Assembly: GCA_009746045.1 (NCBI GenBank)
Contig: RPFO01000253.1
Coordinates: forward strand, 1,332,888-1,396,887
Reading direction: 5' to 3'
DNA: 64,000 nucleotides
Source of the DNA: Mesostigma viride
Taxonomy: Eukaryota; Streptophyta; Mesostigmatophyceae; Mesostigmatales; Mesostigmataceae
Every line of letters starts with the position of its first letter. Within the stretch, counting starts at the first letter, position 1. Shown here piece after piece: positions 1 through 20,061 of the stretch. Made by a program: the position numbers and the translations under genes. The notes beneath the pieces are model-generated. The model was not told the DNA's origin, did no database searches, and worked only from the letters and a program-made list of their open reading frames with translations.

Positions 1-9241
<9,241 letters not shown>

Positions 9242-9565
9242 CAAACGGTGTTACTTGTGCCGCAAATTCGGTGTTACGTCCGTCTGATGTGCTTCAGCAT
9301 GTGTTAAAGTATAGTCTGCAGATCGGGAGTCCCTGTCGTGCTAGTGGACTGCTGATTAATTGCTGCCTTTCTTCGTTTCTTTATAGATAAGGGCGTCACG
9401 CACAGGCTGCTAATATTGTACCGTTGCTGAAGTGGTTAATGAATAATGTCGGTGGCATTGCACGGCGTAGATGATGACTCGGGCCAGTGTTGTGACCGTT
9501 GGTGTCTTGGGCACAACAAGAGACATAAGCCGGCGTAGATGTGTACCTATGTACCTATGATCGTA

Positions 9566-9730
9566 CGGGCCAGGGCCATAAATTAATTTATCAATATACA
9601 CGGGACTGCCTCACGTTAGCATAAGTCCGTGGCCTGCGCTGGTTGTCTCCTTGATAAGTCCGTGGGCCAGGGCCATTAATTATTTAATTAATTAACACGT
9701 AATGGTGTTACGTTAGCATAAGTCCTCAGG
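9566..9730. repeat. Short direct repeat downstream of the YR gene
   Basis: Two related ~65-bp segments share GGGCCAGGGCCAT, an AT-rich centre, and ACGTTAGCATAAGTCC. The last motif resembles the ACGTTAGCAG and ACATAAGCAG cores of the large array that begins at 10541. No gene is seen between 9242 and 9740. Confidence 0.6.
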
Positions 9731-9741
9731 ACAGCCTAGAG

Positions 9742-10037
9742 CGGGATGGGATGGGATGGGATGGGATGGGATGGGATGGGATGGTATTCTCAGATGGGAT
9801 GGAATGGGATGGGATGGGATGGGATGGGATGGATGGGATGGGATGGGATGGGATGGGATGGGATGGGATGGGATGGGATGGGATGGGATGGGATGGATGG
9901 GATGGGATGGGATGGGATGGGATGGGATGGGATGGGAGGAGAGGGGAGGGAGGGGAGGGGAGGGGAGGGGAGGGGAGGGGAGGGATGGGGAGGGATGGGG
10001 AGGGAAGGGGATGGGATGGGATGGGAGGGGATGGGAG
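9742..10037. repeat. GGGAT pentamer array grading into GGGGA
   Basis: About 195 bp of (GGGAT)n with a few GGAT slips is followed by about 100 bp of (GGGGA)n. It is interstitial and flanked by unique sequence. The 10041-10540 stretch that follows contains no gene or motif I recognise. Confidence 0.95.
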
Positions 10038-10540
10038 GGAGTCAGGGCCATGCGTGCCCCGAGCACGCCCGAAGACGTTGATCATTTATGCGTCTCATTT
10101 CCTACTGTTGGTGTTGATGAGTGATTGTTTATGACCTCGTTGAGCAACACGGTACATTGTTTATTCTCTCCGCGACGTTCTAAGGTAAATTGTTAATGGC
10201 ACCATTCGGTAAAACTTTGACAAATCAGATGGTCTCACGTAGTAAAACAACTTAACAGAGTACAGTAGCTCTAGGGTCTTGACAACATCGTACGCTTAAA
10301 CCTACTTGGTTAGTGTAGGACAGGTTAGACGGTGTAATCAATCATCCAATTGTGTAACTAACGCAGTCACGTGTCTATTAATACAAGGGACATTAGGGTG
10401 GTGTATGCCACTAATATATCCAAATGAGCTCAGAATGGGCTTTAAATTGGAGGCAATGTTCACCCACACTAGGGCATCATGTGGTGTGAGTGGGAGCTTG
10501 CAGGCCCACCATCTAGGGTGGGTTATTTATGCCAGGGGTT

Positions 10541-13500
10541 AACGTTAGTAAAGGGGCACGGGCACTAACATAAGCAGAGGGGCACGGGCACTGACGTTAG
10601 TAAAGGGGCACGGGCACTAACATAAGCAGGGTGGGGGCACTAACGTTAGCAGAGGGGGAGGGCACTAACGTTAGTACAGCTAGGGGGGTGGGCACTAACA
10701 TAAGCAGGGTGGGGGGGCACTAACGTTAGCAGAGGGGGAGGGCAGTAACGTTAGTAAAGGGGCACGGGCACTAACGTTAGCAGAGTGGGGGGCACTAACG
10801 TTAGCAGAGGGGGAGGGCACTAACGTTAGTAAAGGGGGGTGGGCACTAACGTTAGCAGAGTGGGGGGCACTAACGTTAGCAGAGTGGGGGGGCACTAACG
10901 TTAGCAGAGGGGGAGGGCACTAACGTTAGTAGAGGGGCACGGGCACTAACATAAGCAGAGGGGCACGGGCACTAACGTTAGTAAAGGGGCACGGGCACTA
11001 ACATAAGCAGGGGGGGGCACTAACGTTAGCAGAGGGGGAGGGCACTAACGTTAGTAAAGGGGCACGGGCACTAACGTTAGCAGAGGGGCACGGGCACTAA
11101 CGTTAGTAAAGGGGCACGGGCACTAACATAAGCAGAGGGGCACGGGCACTAACGTTAGTAAAGGGGCACGGGCACTAACGTTAGCAGAGGGGCACGGGCA
11201 CTGACGTTAGTAAAGGGGCACGGGCACTAACGTTAGTAAAGGGGCACGGGCACTAACGTTAGTAGAGGGGGAGGGCACTAACGTTAGTAAAGGGGGAGGG
11301 CACTAACGTTAGCAGAGGGGCACGGGCACTAACGTTAGCAGAGTGGGGGGCGTTACTAGAGGGGGGGGCACTAACGTTAGTAAAGGGGCACGGGCACTAA
11401 CGTTAGTAAAGGGGCACGGGCACTAACGTTAGTAAAGGGGCACGGGCACTAACGTTAGCAGAGGGGCACGGGCACTAACGTTAGCAGAGTGGGGGGCGTT
11501 ACTAGAGGGGGGGGCACTAACGTTAGTAAAGGGGCACGGGCACTAACGTTAGTAAAGGGGCACGGGCACTAACGTTAGTAGAGGGGGGAGGGCACTAACG
11601 TTAGTAAAGGGGGGAGGGCACTAACGTTAGCAGAGGGGCACGGGCACTAACGTTAGCAGAGTGGGGGGCGTTACTAGAGGGGGGGCACTAACGTTAGTAA
11701 AGGGGCACGGGCACTAACGTTAGTAAAGGGGCACGGGCACTAACGTTAGTAAAGGGGCACGGGCACTAACGTTAGCAGAGGGGCACGGGCACTAACGTTA
11801 GCAGAGTGGGGGGCGTTACTAGAGGGGGGGCACTAACGTTAGTAAAGGGGCACGGGCACTAACATAAGCAGGGTGGGGGCACTAACGTTAGCAGAGGGGG
11901 AGGGCACTAACGTTAGTAAAGGGGCACGGGCACTAACGTTCGTAAAGGGGCACGGGCACTAACGTTAGTAGAGGGGGGAGGGCACTAACGTTAGTAAAGG
12001 GGGAGGGCACTAACGTTAGCAGAGGGGCACGGGCACTAACGTTAGTAAAGGGGCACGGGCACTAACATAAGCAGAGGGGCACGGGCACTAACGTTAGTAA
12101 AGGGGCACGGGCACTAACGTTAGCAGAGGGGCACGGGCACTGACGTTAGTAAAGGGCACGGGCACTAACATAAGCAGGGTGGGGGGGCACTAACGTTAGC
12201 AGAGGGGCACGGGCACTAACGTTAGTAAAGGGGCACGGGCACTAACATAAGCAGGTGGGGGGCACTAACGTTAGCAGAGGGGGAGGGCACTAACGTTAGT
12301 AAAGGGGCACGGGCACTAACGTTAGCAGAGTGGGGGGCACTAACGTTAGCACAGTGGGGAGGGCACTAACGTTAGTAAAGGGGGAGGGCACTAACGTTAG
12401 CAGAGGGGCACGGGCACTAACGTTAGTAAAGGGGCACGGGCACTAACATAAGCAGAGGGGCACGGGCACTAACGTTAGTAAAGGGGCACGGGCACTAACG
12501 TTAGCAGAGGGGCACGGGCACTAACGTTAGTAAAGGGGCACGGGCACTAACGTTAGTAAAGGGGCACGGGCACTAACGTTAGCAGAGGGGCACGGGCACT
12601 AACGTTAGCAGAGTGGGGGGCGTTACTAGAGGGGGGGCACTAACGTTAGTAAAGGGGCACGGGCACTAACGTTAGTAAAGGGGCACGGGCACTAACGTTA
12701 GTAAAGGGGCACGGGCACTAACGTTAGCAGAGGGGCACGGGCACTAACGTTAGCAGAGTGGGGGGCGTTACTAGAGGGGGGGGCACTAACGTTAGTAAAG
12801 GGGCACGGGCACTAACGTTAGTAAAGGGGCACGGGCACTAACGTTAGTAGAGGGGGGAGGGCACTAACGTTAGTAAAGGGGGGAGGGCACTAACGTTAGC
12901 AGAGGGGCACGGGCACTAACGTTAGTAAAGGGGCACGGGCACTAACATAAGCAGAGGGGCACGGGCACTAACGTTAGTAAAGGGGCACGGGCACTAACGT
13001 TAGCAGAGGGGCACGGGCACTGACGTTAGTAAAGGGGCACGGGCACTAACATAAGCAGGGTGGGGGGCACTAACGTTAGCAGAGGGGGAGGGCACTAACG
13101 TTAGTACAGCTAGGGGGTGGGCACTAACATAAGCAAGGTGGGGGGCACTAACGTTAGCAGAGGGGGGAGGGCACTAACGTTAGTAAAGGGGGAGGGCACT
13201 AACGTTAGCAGAGGGGCACGGGCACTAACGTTAGTAAAGGGGCACGGGCACTAACATAAGCAGAGGGGCACGGGCACTAACGTTAGTAAAGGGGCACGGG
13301 CACTAACGTTAGCAGAGGGGCACGGGCACTAACGTTAGTAGAGGGGGAGGGCACTAACGTTAGTAAAGGGGGGAGGGCACTAACGTTAGCAGAGGGGCAC
13401 GGGCACTAACGTTAGTAAAGGGGCACGGGCACTAACATAAGCAGAGGGGCACGGGCACTAACGTTAGTAAAGGGGCACGGGCACTAACGTTAGCAGAGGG

Positions 13501-13637
13501 GCACGGGCACTAACGTTAGCAGAGTGGGGGGCGTTACTAGAGGGGGGGGCACTAACGTTAGTAAAGGGGCACGGGCACTAACGTTAGTAAAGGGGCACGG
13601 GCACTAACGTTAGTAGAGGGGCACGGGCACTAACGTT
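10541..13637. repeat. 3.1-kb minisatellite of ~26-bp units with palindrome CTAACGTTAG
   Basis: Roughly 115 to 120 units of the type GGGGCACGGGCACTAACGTT-AGYARA. Variants replace AACGTT with AACATA and the spacer with GTGGGGGG or GGGGGAG. The decamer CTAACGTTAG is a perfect palindrome. Longer blocks containing GCAGAGTGGGGGGCGTTACT recur near 11.34, 11.49, 11.66, 11.81, 12.61, 12.76 and 13.52 kb, a sign of higher-order amplification. There are no credible ORFs inside. Confidence 0.97.
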
Positions 13638-13639
13638 AG

Positions 13640-14990
13640 ACTATATGCACAGCTGCTTGGAGGTTCTTCAAACAAAAATCAAACCTGGTGCCTGTCCCAC
13701 CATTAGAGGCAAGCTGGGGTGGTTGTGCTCAACATGTGCACCTCACCTGGCTGTGGTTAGCAGAGTTGATGACGATGTCTTGATGCAAGTAGGTCACAAA
13801 GCCATCACCAAAACTCTCCAGGAAGGCCCTCCCCTTATCTTGCATTCCTCGGATCTCCACAAAACCATTCACATCCAAGCTATGATGGATAGTTCCATGG
13901 AATCCAGGCAGATCACCAAGTTGCAGGCAAGGGAGTCAGGCTTGTATTTTGTGCAGAATGATGATGCACCCTTGTCTCTCATTTCATGGAGTTAACGTAA
14001 AGGATTTACGTTAGGTGGATAGAGATTGTTACGCTCTTTCCAACGGCACCTTGAACGCCTCATTCGGTTACGGGACGTAAAAGTTATGACGTTCCTAGGC
14101 TGTGCCGACAGTACCCGGCGCGCCACTGTGGGCGCGTACGGACACAGGATGTACAAGTGTCACTTTGATAGTCCGCAGTACGTTGACAAGACTTGTACAG
14201 GACTTGATGGTCAATTGATAGGTAGGCGTGCTGTAGCGCGCCAGGACCTATGAGACAATTGATGCTGAGTAATGTATGGATAGGTCCACTGGACTAGCCG
14301 TATGGACAATTGATAGATCTGCGCGCCAAAGGCGTGCCAGAGTCTGTGTGATCAATTGATTGATAGTTCAGCTGTGACAGTGCAGCTGAATACTTGGACG
14401 CGTCCCTAGCAAGTTATATGTGTGACTTGGTAGCACCAGAACGCTAGCTCTTGCGTGCACGTTCTCTTGGCACTGCGACCTGGTCGTCTGTGCTGCATGC
14501 AGTCTTGGAAGTGATGTGACTTACGTCTGTGTTTCCATTATTCTAATAAAGGCAACATTTCCTGCAAGAGCCATGGCAATCTTCGGCATTCAATCACAAC
14601 TCATGGTACAGCCGGTTGCATAGACGCAAGGCTGTCAGTGGCATGAAGCACTGCTGAGTGCAGGGCAGTGGTGTCAGCAGTGCTTCATGCCAGATACTTG
14701 AATCATGTGCTGGTTTGGTTGCAGATGCAAGCAGGTAGCAGCGCTGGGGTGGTTGCACATTTGCTCACTGACAGTCAGTCAGTCCTCAGCTTCCTTGCTA
14801 ACCCCTATGTTGTGCACACTGATCTTGACTGGGTGGTCCTTAAACAGGAATCCACCTACTGGGAGTCCACCCGTCACGTGGAGGACAAGCACAACGCTGA
14901 TGACGCACTTTATACTAAAGTGCCTCAGCAGGCAGCTGATCAGTATCAGCTGTTATACCAACTGATGAACCAGTATGGCAAGCAGGCAAC
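13640..14990 (+). pseudogene. Degenerate retrotransposon pol fragment (RT end to RNase H), split by a solo LTR
   Basis: 13645-13989 encodes IRGKLGWLCSTCAPHLAVVS and MMDSSMES, aligning by eye with residues 966-1030 of the intact pol at 58-61.6 kb. After removal of the solo LTR at 13990-14601 the frame continues from LISW to YSRLHRRK, matching FAWFSRLHRR. A one-base shift near 14655 then leads to AECRAVVSAVLHARYLNHVL and LLTDSQSVLSFLANPY (RNase H). The left end abuts the minisatellite directly, so the rest of the element was lost or replaced. It is an old, diverged relative of the family at 56.6 kb. Confidence 0.8.
13990..14601 (+). mobile_element. Solo LTR, 612 bp, TSD CATGG
   Basis: The segment begins AGTTAACG, ends CACAACT and is flanked by CATGG at 13985-13989 and 14602-14606. 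Removing it with one CATGG restores the reading frame of the host pol fragment, direct evidence of insertion. Its ends fit the AGTT...AACT signature of the complete element at 56562. TTCTAATAAAGG near its 3' part may be a polyadenylation signal. Confidence 0.85.
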
Positions 14991-15993
14991 CCTGCCCCAT
15001 CGGGGGGACGCCTACCAGGTCCCTGTTAACCAGGGGCACCTAGGTAACCCAGTACCCCTTGGGCAGGTCCAAGGGGCAGGTTGTGCTTCCAGTAAGGGGG
15101 GTTGGTTGGAGTCTGTCTTTTTCTGAATCTGCGTGCCCTATGCCAATAAAGTCTTTTGATTTTTCACACACCATGGAATTTCGTGCTGCTCACCCTCATA
15201 GGTGGGCAGGGGATGTATCATACTCTCATTGTCCATTAGGGTTGTATGCCTTGGTGGATAGGCCTTGAGCTCAGTGGCTCAGGTGCCTCCCATTCAAGTA
15301 GAGGGTCAAACCTCCCTTGACAGGTGGTCTCCCAGGACCCCAGATCACTGTGGGTTTCCTGGGCCACCTGGCCTCACTGTTCAGTACGTGGCAGTAAAGG
15401 CATGGGTGCTGTCATGTTGTCTAGTACAATGTGATCAGCCCAGGTACAGGTTGTAATACTCCTGTCACCTGTCACCAGGACTTCAGCCACCACTGTGCAG
15501 GGCAGGGGTGGCTGGTCCTCACACGTTGTGCAGGTGCAACGTGGCCAGTTCAGGGTGCAATAAACCTGGCTACTGTCAATCCTCCGGTTGCAGGTGACCT
15601 GAGCTCAGTTGCCCCAGCCTGGCTGGGTGCTTTGTTTTCTGAGTGGGCGATGATGATGGAACAACATGGGACGTCTTCAACGGTTTACCTTGGCATTTTT
15701 TGACAGTGGCTCTCTTTGCTGGATCAGCACTCCCTGGATAGGCAGGCAGGCATGACTCTCTCCCTTATGGGCTCGCGAGGAGGAGGAACTCCCCGGGTCT
15801 GTTGAGCTAAACTTGATGCCACCATGCAGAAGTATTGCACGAGTTCTGGGGCCCTTTTTTTTTTTTTCAGTCCAGATGTTGCAGTATGGGTGTCAGTTGC
15901 TCAGCCCCTCAGTCAGCTTGGAGTCAGTCTCCTAGCTGGGCAGGATCAGGCTTGAAGTCGCTAGCCTTCAACCTGAAAGGAAAACATAAAGGG

Positions 15994-16447
15994 AGTTAGA
16001 TGAGATGCCTAGGCTGACACACGGATTTCCGGCCTGCGCGCCGCGTATTGCCTACCGCGGCTGAGCGGGACACCTCAGTACTGTACGGCGGCAGGTCGTA
16101 CGGTCCTGAGGAGTCATGTGGACTGATGTGCAGTTAGTGCCAGACTGTGCCTAGACTCTAGCTCGACCCGCCAGATCCGGGTTATCCGGGTCTGACGGGC
16201 CGAGTGTAGTTGATGCTAGTGACGTGGTCGCATGGCATTGCAGTGTACAGCTGTCCACTGGTAGACGCTGCAGTCAGCGCTGCCATAGGCATATAGGCGT
16301 AGCACTGGGGAGTGCCACAGCACCGAGTTTGCACACGCAGAGTTCCATTCTGAGCTCGTTGAGTTTCCATTGTATTATTTGCCTAATACAATTTCTCTCC
16401 ACTCTCATCATCAGTGAGTTGTCTGCCGCTAGCTCGGCATTCCAACT
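15994..16447 (+). repeat. Probable 3' LTR of a degenerate element
   Basis: The segment starts AGTTAGATG directly after a purine-rich tract (GAAAGGAAAACATAAAGGG, a polypurine-tract candidate) and ends CATTCCAACT. Its last ~100 bases resemble the end of the solo LTR at 14601 in layout. It probably closes the element whose pol remnant lies at 13.6-15.0 kb. 15130-15990 between them has no recognisable gene. I could not assign a target duplication. Confidence 0.4.
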
Positions 16448-16556
16448 CATGGTACACTCACCCTGATTTTCATCAGGATACAGCCAGGTTTTGGCTGGGG
16501 TTCATGCTGTTGACTACACAAGGTTGACAGGTCCATTACAGACTATGTATTCTTTT

Positions 16557-17080
16557 TTAAGGGGACGGTCCCGGCGCGAATATTTTGGCGCCGAAAAATT
16601 CGCGGTACCCGTCCGTACCGTGAAAAAGTGGTGCACGGGGCGCGCACCCCTACCGGAGCTGGCCATGGCGACGAGCTTTCAGGCAGAGTAGAAAAAGATC
16701 GCTCGCGGAATGCAGAGAAACTGAGCGAATCTTAAAGACGATGAGTAAATGATACTACTTCGTAGCGGAGTTCGCGTTTTTTGCAGTGTCGATGATTTTA
16801 TTGATGACCATCGCCACGGGGGTCCAATCTGATGTTTTCGTCGAGAGGAATAAATTAGAATGCACGCTGGCGGCGGTGATTGTCAGGTTTTATGGGCTTT
16901 ACCTAGCGTCAAGGATGCGTTTAAATTGTTATTGGTAAAGCTTTAAAAAATTTGCTGGGTTTCGGCAAGAGTTCCGTCATGATCGGTAAGACACTCTCCA
17001 GGGCCGCGGGATGCGCGTCTTATTATTCCATGGAAGGTTGTTCTTTCTTGCGCCGCTGGGCGAAGGACAATTCCGGTAAT
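16557..17080 (+). repeat. Dispersed ~520-bp sequence, inverted relative to 48532-49055
   Basis: Starting at TTAAGGGGACG, this segment is alignable by eye with the reverse complement of 48532-49055. Shared landmarks are an E2F-like palindrome TTTTGGCGCCGAAAA at 16583-16597, a CGTGCACC/GTGCACG box, GCCATGG, GGAATAAA, a GGTAAG, TTCCATGGAAGG, and an exon-like end before GTAATGG. It may be a promoter plus first exon of a duplicated gene, or a repeat. Confidence 0.55.
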
Positions 17081-17710
17081 GGTACGATCGTGTGATCAAC
17101 GTGACCCTATGAACCTTTATTCTGGGGTTTATAGGGCGGGGTTCGATTCCCTGGTATTATGTTTCTACAAGCTGGCCTGCTCAGGATGTTTACCTGTTCA
17201 GACTTCCCTAGTTCCCCAGGGCAGGATTTAATTATTGCATATCTGTTTCATTTTGTCATTTGTTTGCTGTGGCAATTTATCATCTGACAGACAAGTAGAC
17301 GGGCGCCATAAGACGGGCGCCAATCCTATACCCTGTTGAGAGTATGACAGGCAAAGTATTGTAATACGTCATAGTTTGTCAAGTGGTATATTAATTGCCA
17401 TGGATTTATTGTGCTTATATTAAATATGTACTGGGTTTAATGGGATTAGTATCTGGGATTAATGTAACTCACCGCCACAAGGTCATTGTACTGGAGGCTC
17501 TACCGAGGTGATGGGATTAATTCCTGGAGAAGTTCTCATAGAATATAACCTGTATGTATTTAATGTTGTGTTTCTCTAATATCTCAGTGGCGGTACTCTG
17601 TAATGCCGCTTCCATAGATTTTTATCCATTTCTCATGGAATGGTTTTCCCTGTGGCAGATCTCAGTAAAAAAAGCAAGTAACCAATCACCATTGTGACAT
17701 AACATCATCA

Positions 17711-18161
17711 CCGCCAAGCCCAGCAACGGGAGGTCACCGACCGCGCTCGCCGCGAGTGCCGAGTGGTGCTACGTCGCTTCCCCCAGAAGCCAGGTGAGAC
17801 GTCAACCTCTCTTGCTGACGAGCTCAAGAACCAGCTTCTTACCCTCATGGGCCTGGTAGGTGAGGTAGAACTGCGTGGGTGCCACCGCCTTCCCCACTCA
17901 CGGGACAAGGCGGCTCCCCCACCAGTCCTACTCACCTTCCCCTCCCCTGAGGATAAGCAGCGGTTCCTCTCTCGTCGCAAGCGGTTGCACGACCTCACCT
18001 GGACGCTGGATGACGACCTCACCCCCGCTCAGCAAAAGCAGCGACGCGACCTGTGGCCGGAATACCTCCGCCATAAGCAGGACCCCCAGAAGCCCAAGGT
18101 GTACTGGAGGGGCGGGGACCTGATGATCAACCACAAGATGTGGACGCCCCCAGCGGGCTAG
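17711..18161 (+). CDS. LINE ORF1-like RNA-binding protein, 5' truncated
   Basis: The frame is open from the truncation point and ends TAG at 18159-18161. It encodes RVVLRRFPQKPGE, then VLLTFPSPEDKQRFLSRRKR, then DDDLTPAQQKQRRDLWPEY and KVYWRGGDLMI. This succession (an RRM-like strand ending in a phosphate-binding patch, then a basic helix after LTPAQ, then a terminal strand) is what L1-type ORF1 proteins show around their RNA-binding and C-terminal domains. The minus-strand ORF at 62.3-63.4 kb is homologous. There is no start codon of its own, and no ORF2 is present. Confidence 0.7.
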
Positions 18162-18503
18162 AATAGCAATAGCCCTAGCAATTGTAACCAAGGCAGCCAT
18201 GCCTAGAATGTTGCCTAGCTGTGCCAACACACCTAGTCACGTGCCGCCAACGCACGGTACACAACCAGCCATAGCCTTAGCCTAGTCCTAGTACAGCCAT
18301 GCTACGCCCTGGCTATGCTCAGATTACTTGCCCACGCTCCTTGCTATGATATGCTCACATGGGTCTTATTGCACCCACAGTTTGCCGGATCGTTAGCCTG
18401 TCCTTTTAGCTAGCCGCGCCCGATTGCAGCTGTGGCATGCCTTTGGCATGAAGGAGACTGGGGGTCTCTGCCCTTTCTCCTGTAGTGCACACACTTCGGC
18501 CGG

Positions 18504-18553
18504 TGCTCCGTGACTCCCCAACGGGAGCACGAGTTTAATTAATTAATTAATTA
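18504..18553 (+). other. LINE-like 3' terminal hairpin and TTAA tail
   Basis: GTGCTCC pairs with GGAGCAC around a loop containing ACTCCCC, followed by ACGAG and (TTAA)n. The same block ends the copies at 36533 and 5043, so it is probably the RNA feature the element's reverse transcriptase recognises. Confidence 0.7.
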
Positions 18554-18613
18554 ATAACATCATCATGTTGCCCGATCCATTTTCTCAAGTCGCTGCAGCT
18601 GGATCCTGTCACG

Positions 18614-19129
18614 ATGGACAATGTGACCATCCACATGCGCCAAGTCCATGGCTGGGCTGCGATGACAGACCAGCTGTATGAGTGTTTCAGCGGCAAGTAT
18701 GTAGGTGGTAAGCGCCCACGTCAAGGGGACGAGGAGGCAGCTGAACCTGCAGTTAAGTCCATGAGGGGATCGGGCCACGGGGGCCCAGCGTCCTCGAGGG
18801 GGCCTGAGACCTCTTCTAGGGGTCGAGGAAGGTCCAGGAAGGGGCGTGGCAGAATGGCTGGACGGGGGACACCGCCGAAGTCGGGGCATCCACAGTCCCA
18901 GTTTGACTTCAAGAGGGTGGGGGGTCCTCCCAAGGCTGGGCCCAGCAGTGGGACCTCACGGGACATCAGTCAGGTGGAATGTTATTTCTGCCAAGGGAAG
19001 GGTCACTTCAGGAATGAGTGTCCCTCGTACCTGAGGCAGGAAGGTCAGAGCAAGCCAGCTCAGGTTGGCAGCAAGGAGAAGGCTGGTCCATCCCAGGATA
19101 AGGGCAAGGGCAAGGTTGCTGATCATTGA
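18614..19129 (+). pseudogene. gag C-terminal part with one CCHC knuckle, diverged retrotransposon
   Basis: The reading frame encodes VTIHMRQVHGWAAMTDQLYE, a basic Arg/Gly/Pro-rich middle and the zinc knuckle CYFCQGKGHFRNEC (C-x2-C-x4-H-x4-C), then a Lys-rich end and TGA. It is the nucleocapsid part of a gag polyprotein that binds element RNA in the particle. The frame is open upstream as far as the LINE tail, so the LINE insertion at 17711 probably interrupted the 5' part. The pol pieces that follow are in the -1 frame, as in the complete element. Confidence 0.7.
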
Positions 19130-19455
19130 CTTGAGCCTGCACACATCCCTGAACCCTGGAGGGTGCCCCCAGGGGTGTGTAATGTAGCTGCTAGTGATAG
19201 CAGTGAGGGGCAGCCCCATGCTCTAGTGACAGAGCCTATTGGACACGATGGGGCAAGCTTGGTTATCACAGAGAGTATGCCAGCTGTAGCTGCAGTGGTT
19301 ACTCGCCAACGTGCCCGCCATGGCGGTGCTGAGCCTGAGGTAGGACCTGGTGCTGTGGACCCAGGTGGATCTCAGAAGCATTCTGACCGTGCAGGACTGG
19401 CACAGGATGGTCAGGATGAGGATAGGGCTGGAGACAGTCTGACAGGACGACCCTG

Positions 19456-20061
19456 GTGCCTCCTGTACATAAGGGATCTGTACATACCTTGAGTGCTAAT
19501 AATGACAATAAAAGATTTTCTCTCTTGTATGACATTGCCTCAAGGTTGCATACCATGTTTGGCCATGCAGCTCAGTCTTTGCAAGTTGCTAGACGGCTGG
19601 GAGGAAGTGAGTTGTACTCCATCTGCCAACAGGTTGCTCAGCATACAGGAGAACTGCTGGTCGGTGAACCAAGTTGCCCCTGGGTATCTGATTTCAGTGG
19701 TAGGACGCATGTAAGGGTGTTGGGAGAGGTTACTGCCCCTGTCATGGGTGTGGATGTGACCTTCCTTGTCCTAGAGGACTATGATGGCCCTGTAATTTTG
19801 GGTCAGAATTTTCTGGGCAATCCTGGGATTTCTATCAGAGCTACAGCTCTGAGAAGAGATGGCTGGGGGATGATTCCCCTAGAAAATTTCAGGACAACAT
19901 TTCCAGTCAGGTGCAGGGCCAAGCCGGTCAAGGGTGTAAAATGGGATGAAGGGGAGGTGCCCCCAGCAGCCAGTTTGGTGATTCCAGCTGACAGTGTTGC
20001 ACCCCAGCAGTATTGGCATAACTCACAGGAGCCTTGCTGCACACTCTCCTTTGACATATGA
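19456..20061 (+). pseudogene. pol fragment: integrase zinc domain fused to protease by internal deletion
   Basis: SRLHTMFGHAAQSLQVARRL aligns with the H-x4-H zinc domain of the intact pol (residues 59-78), but the CxxC pair and the whole DDE core are missing. The frame passes straight into protease-like VRVLGEVTAPVMGVDVTF and DYDGPVILGQNFL, lacking the catalytic Asp loop. The order, integrase zinc domain before protease, is the same as in the complete element. 19130-19455 between gag and this piece has stops in the pol frame. It is a non-functional deletion derivative. Confidence 0.75.

Larger units (their letters stand above)
17711..18553 (+). mobile_element. 5'-truncated LINE-like (ORF1-bearing) copy with 12-bp TSD
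   Basis: ATAACATCATCA at 17699-17710 and 18554-18565 brackets the copy. It contains an ORF1-like reading frame, a 3' UTR shared with 35706-36533, the terminal hairpin GTGCTCC...GGGAGCAC and a (TTAA)n tail. The 12-bp duplication, 5' truncation and simple-repeat tail are hallmarks of target-primed reverse transcription. The 17081-17698 region to its left contains no gene. Confidence 0.85.

Noticed and set aside
9713-10134. GWDGM and PSHPI repeat ORFs; possible telomeric repeat
   Set aside because: They read the GGGAT pentamer, which is interstitial and not a known telomere repeat. No chromosome end is indicated.
10541-13637. CRISPR-like array
   Set aside because: Units are contiguous with no unique spacers, and the genome is eukaryotic.
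17140-17150. tRNA-type B box GGTTCGATTCC (also at 28676-28686)
   Set aside because: No A box, cloverleaf or matching acceptor stem could be built. At most a tRNA-derived SINE remnant.
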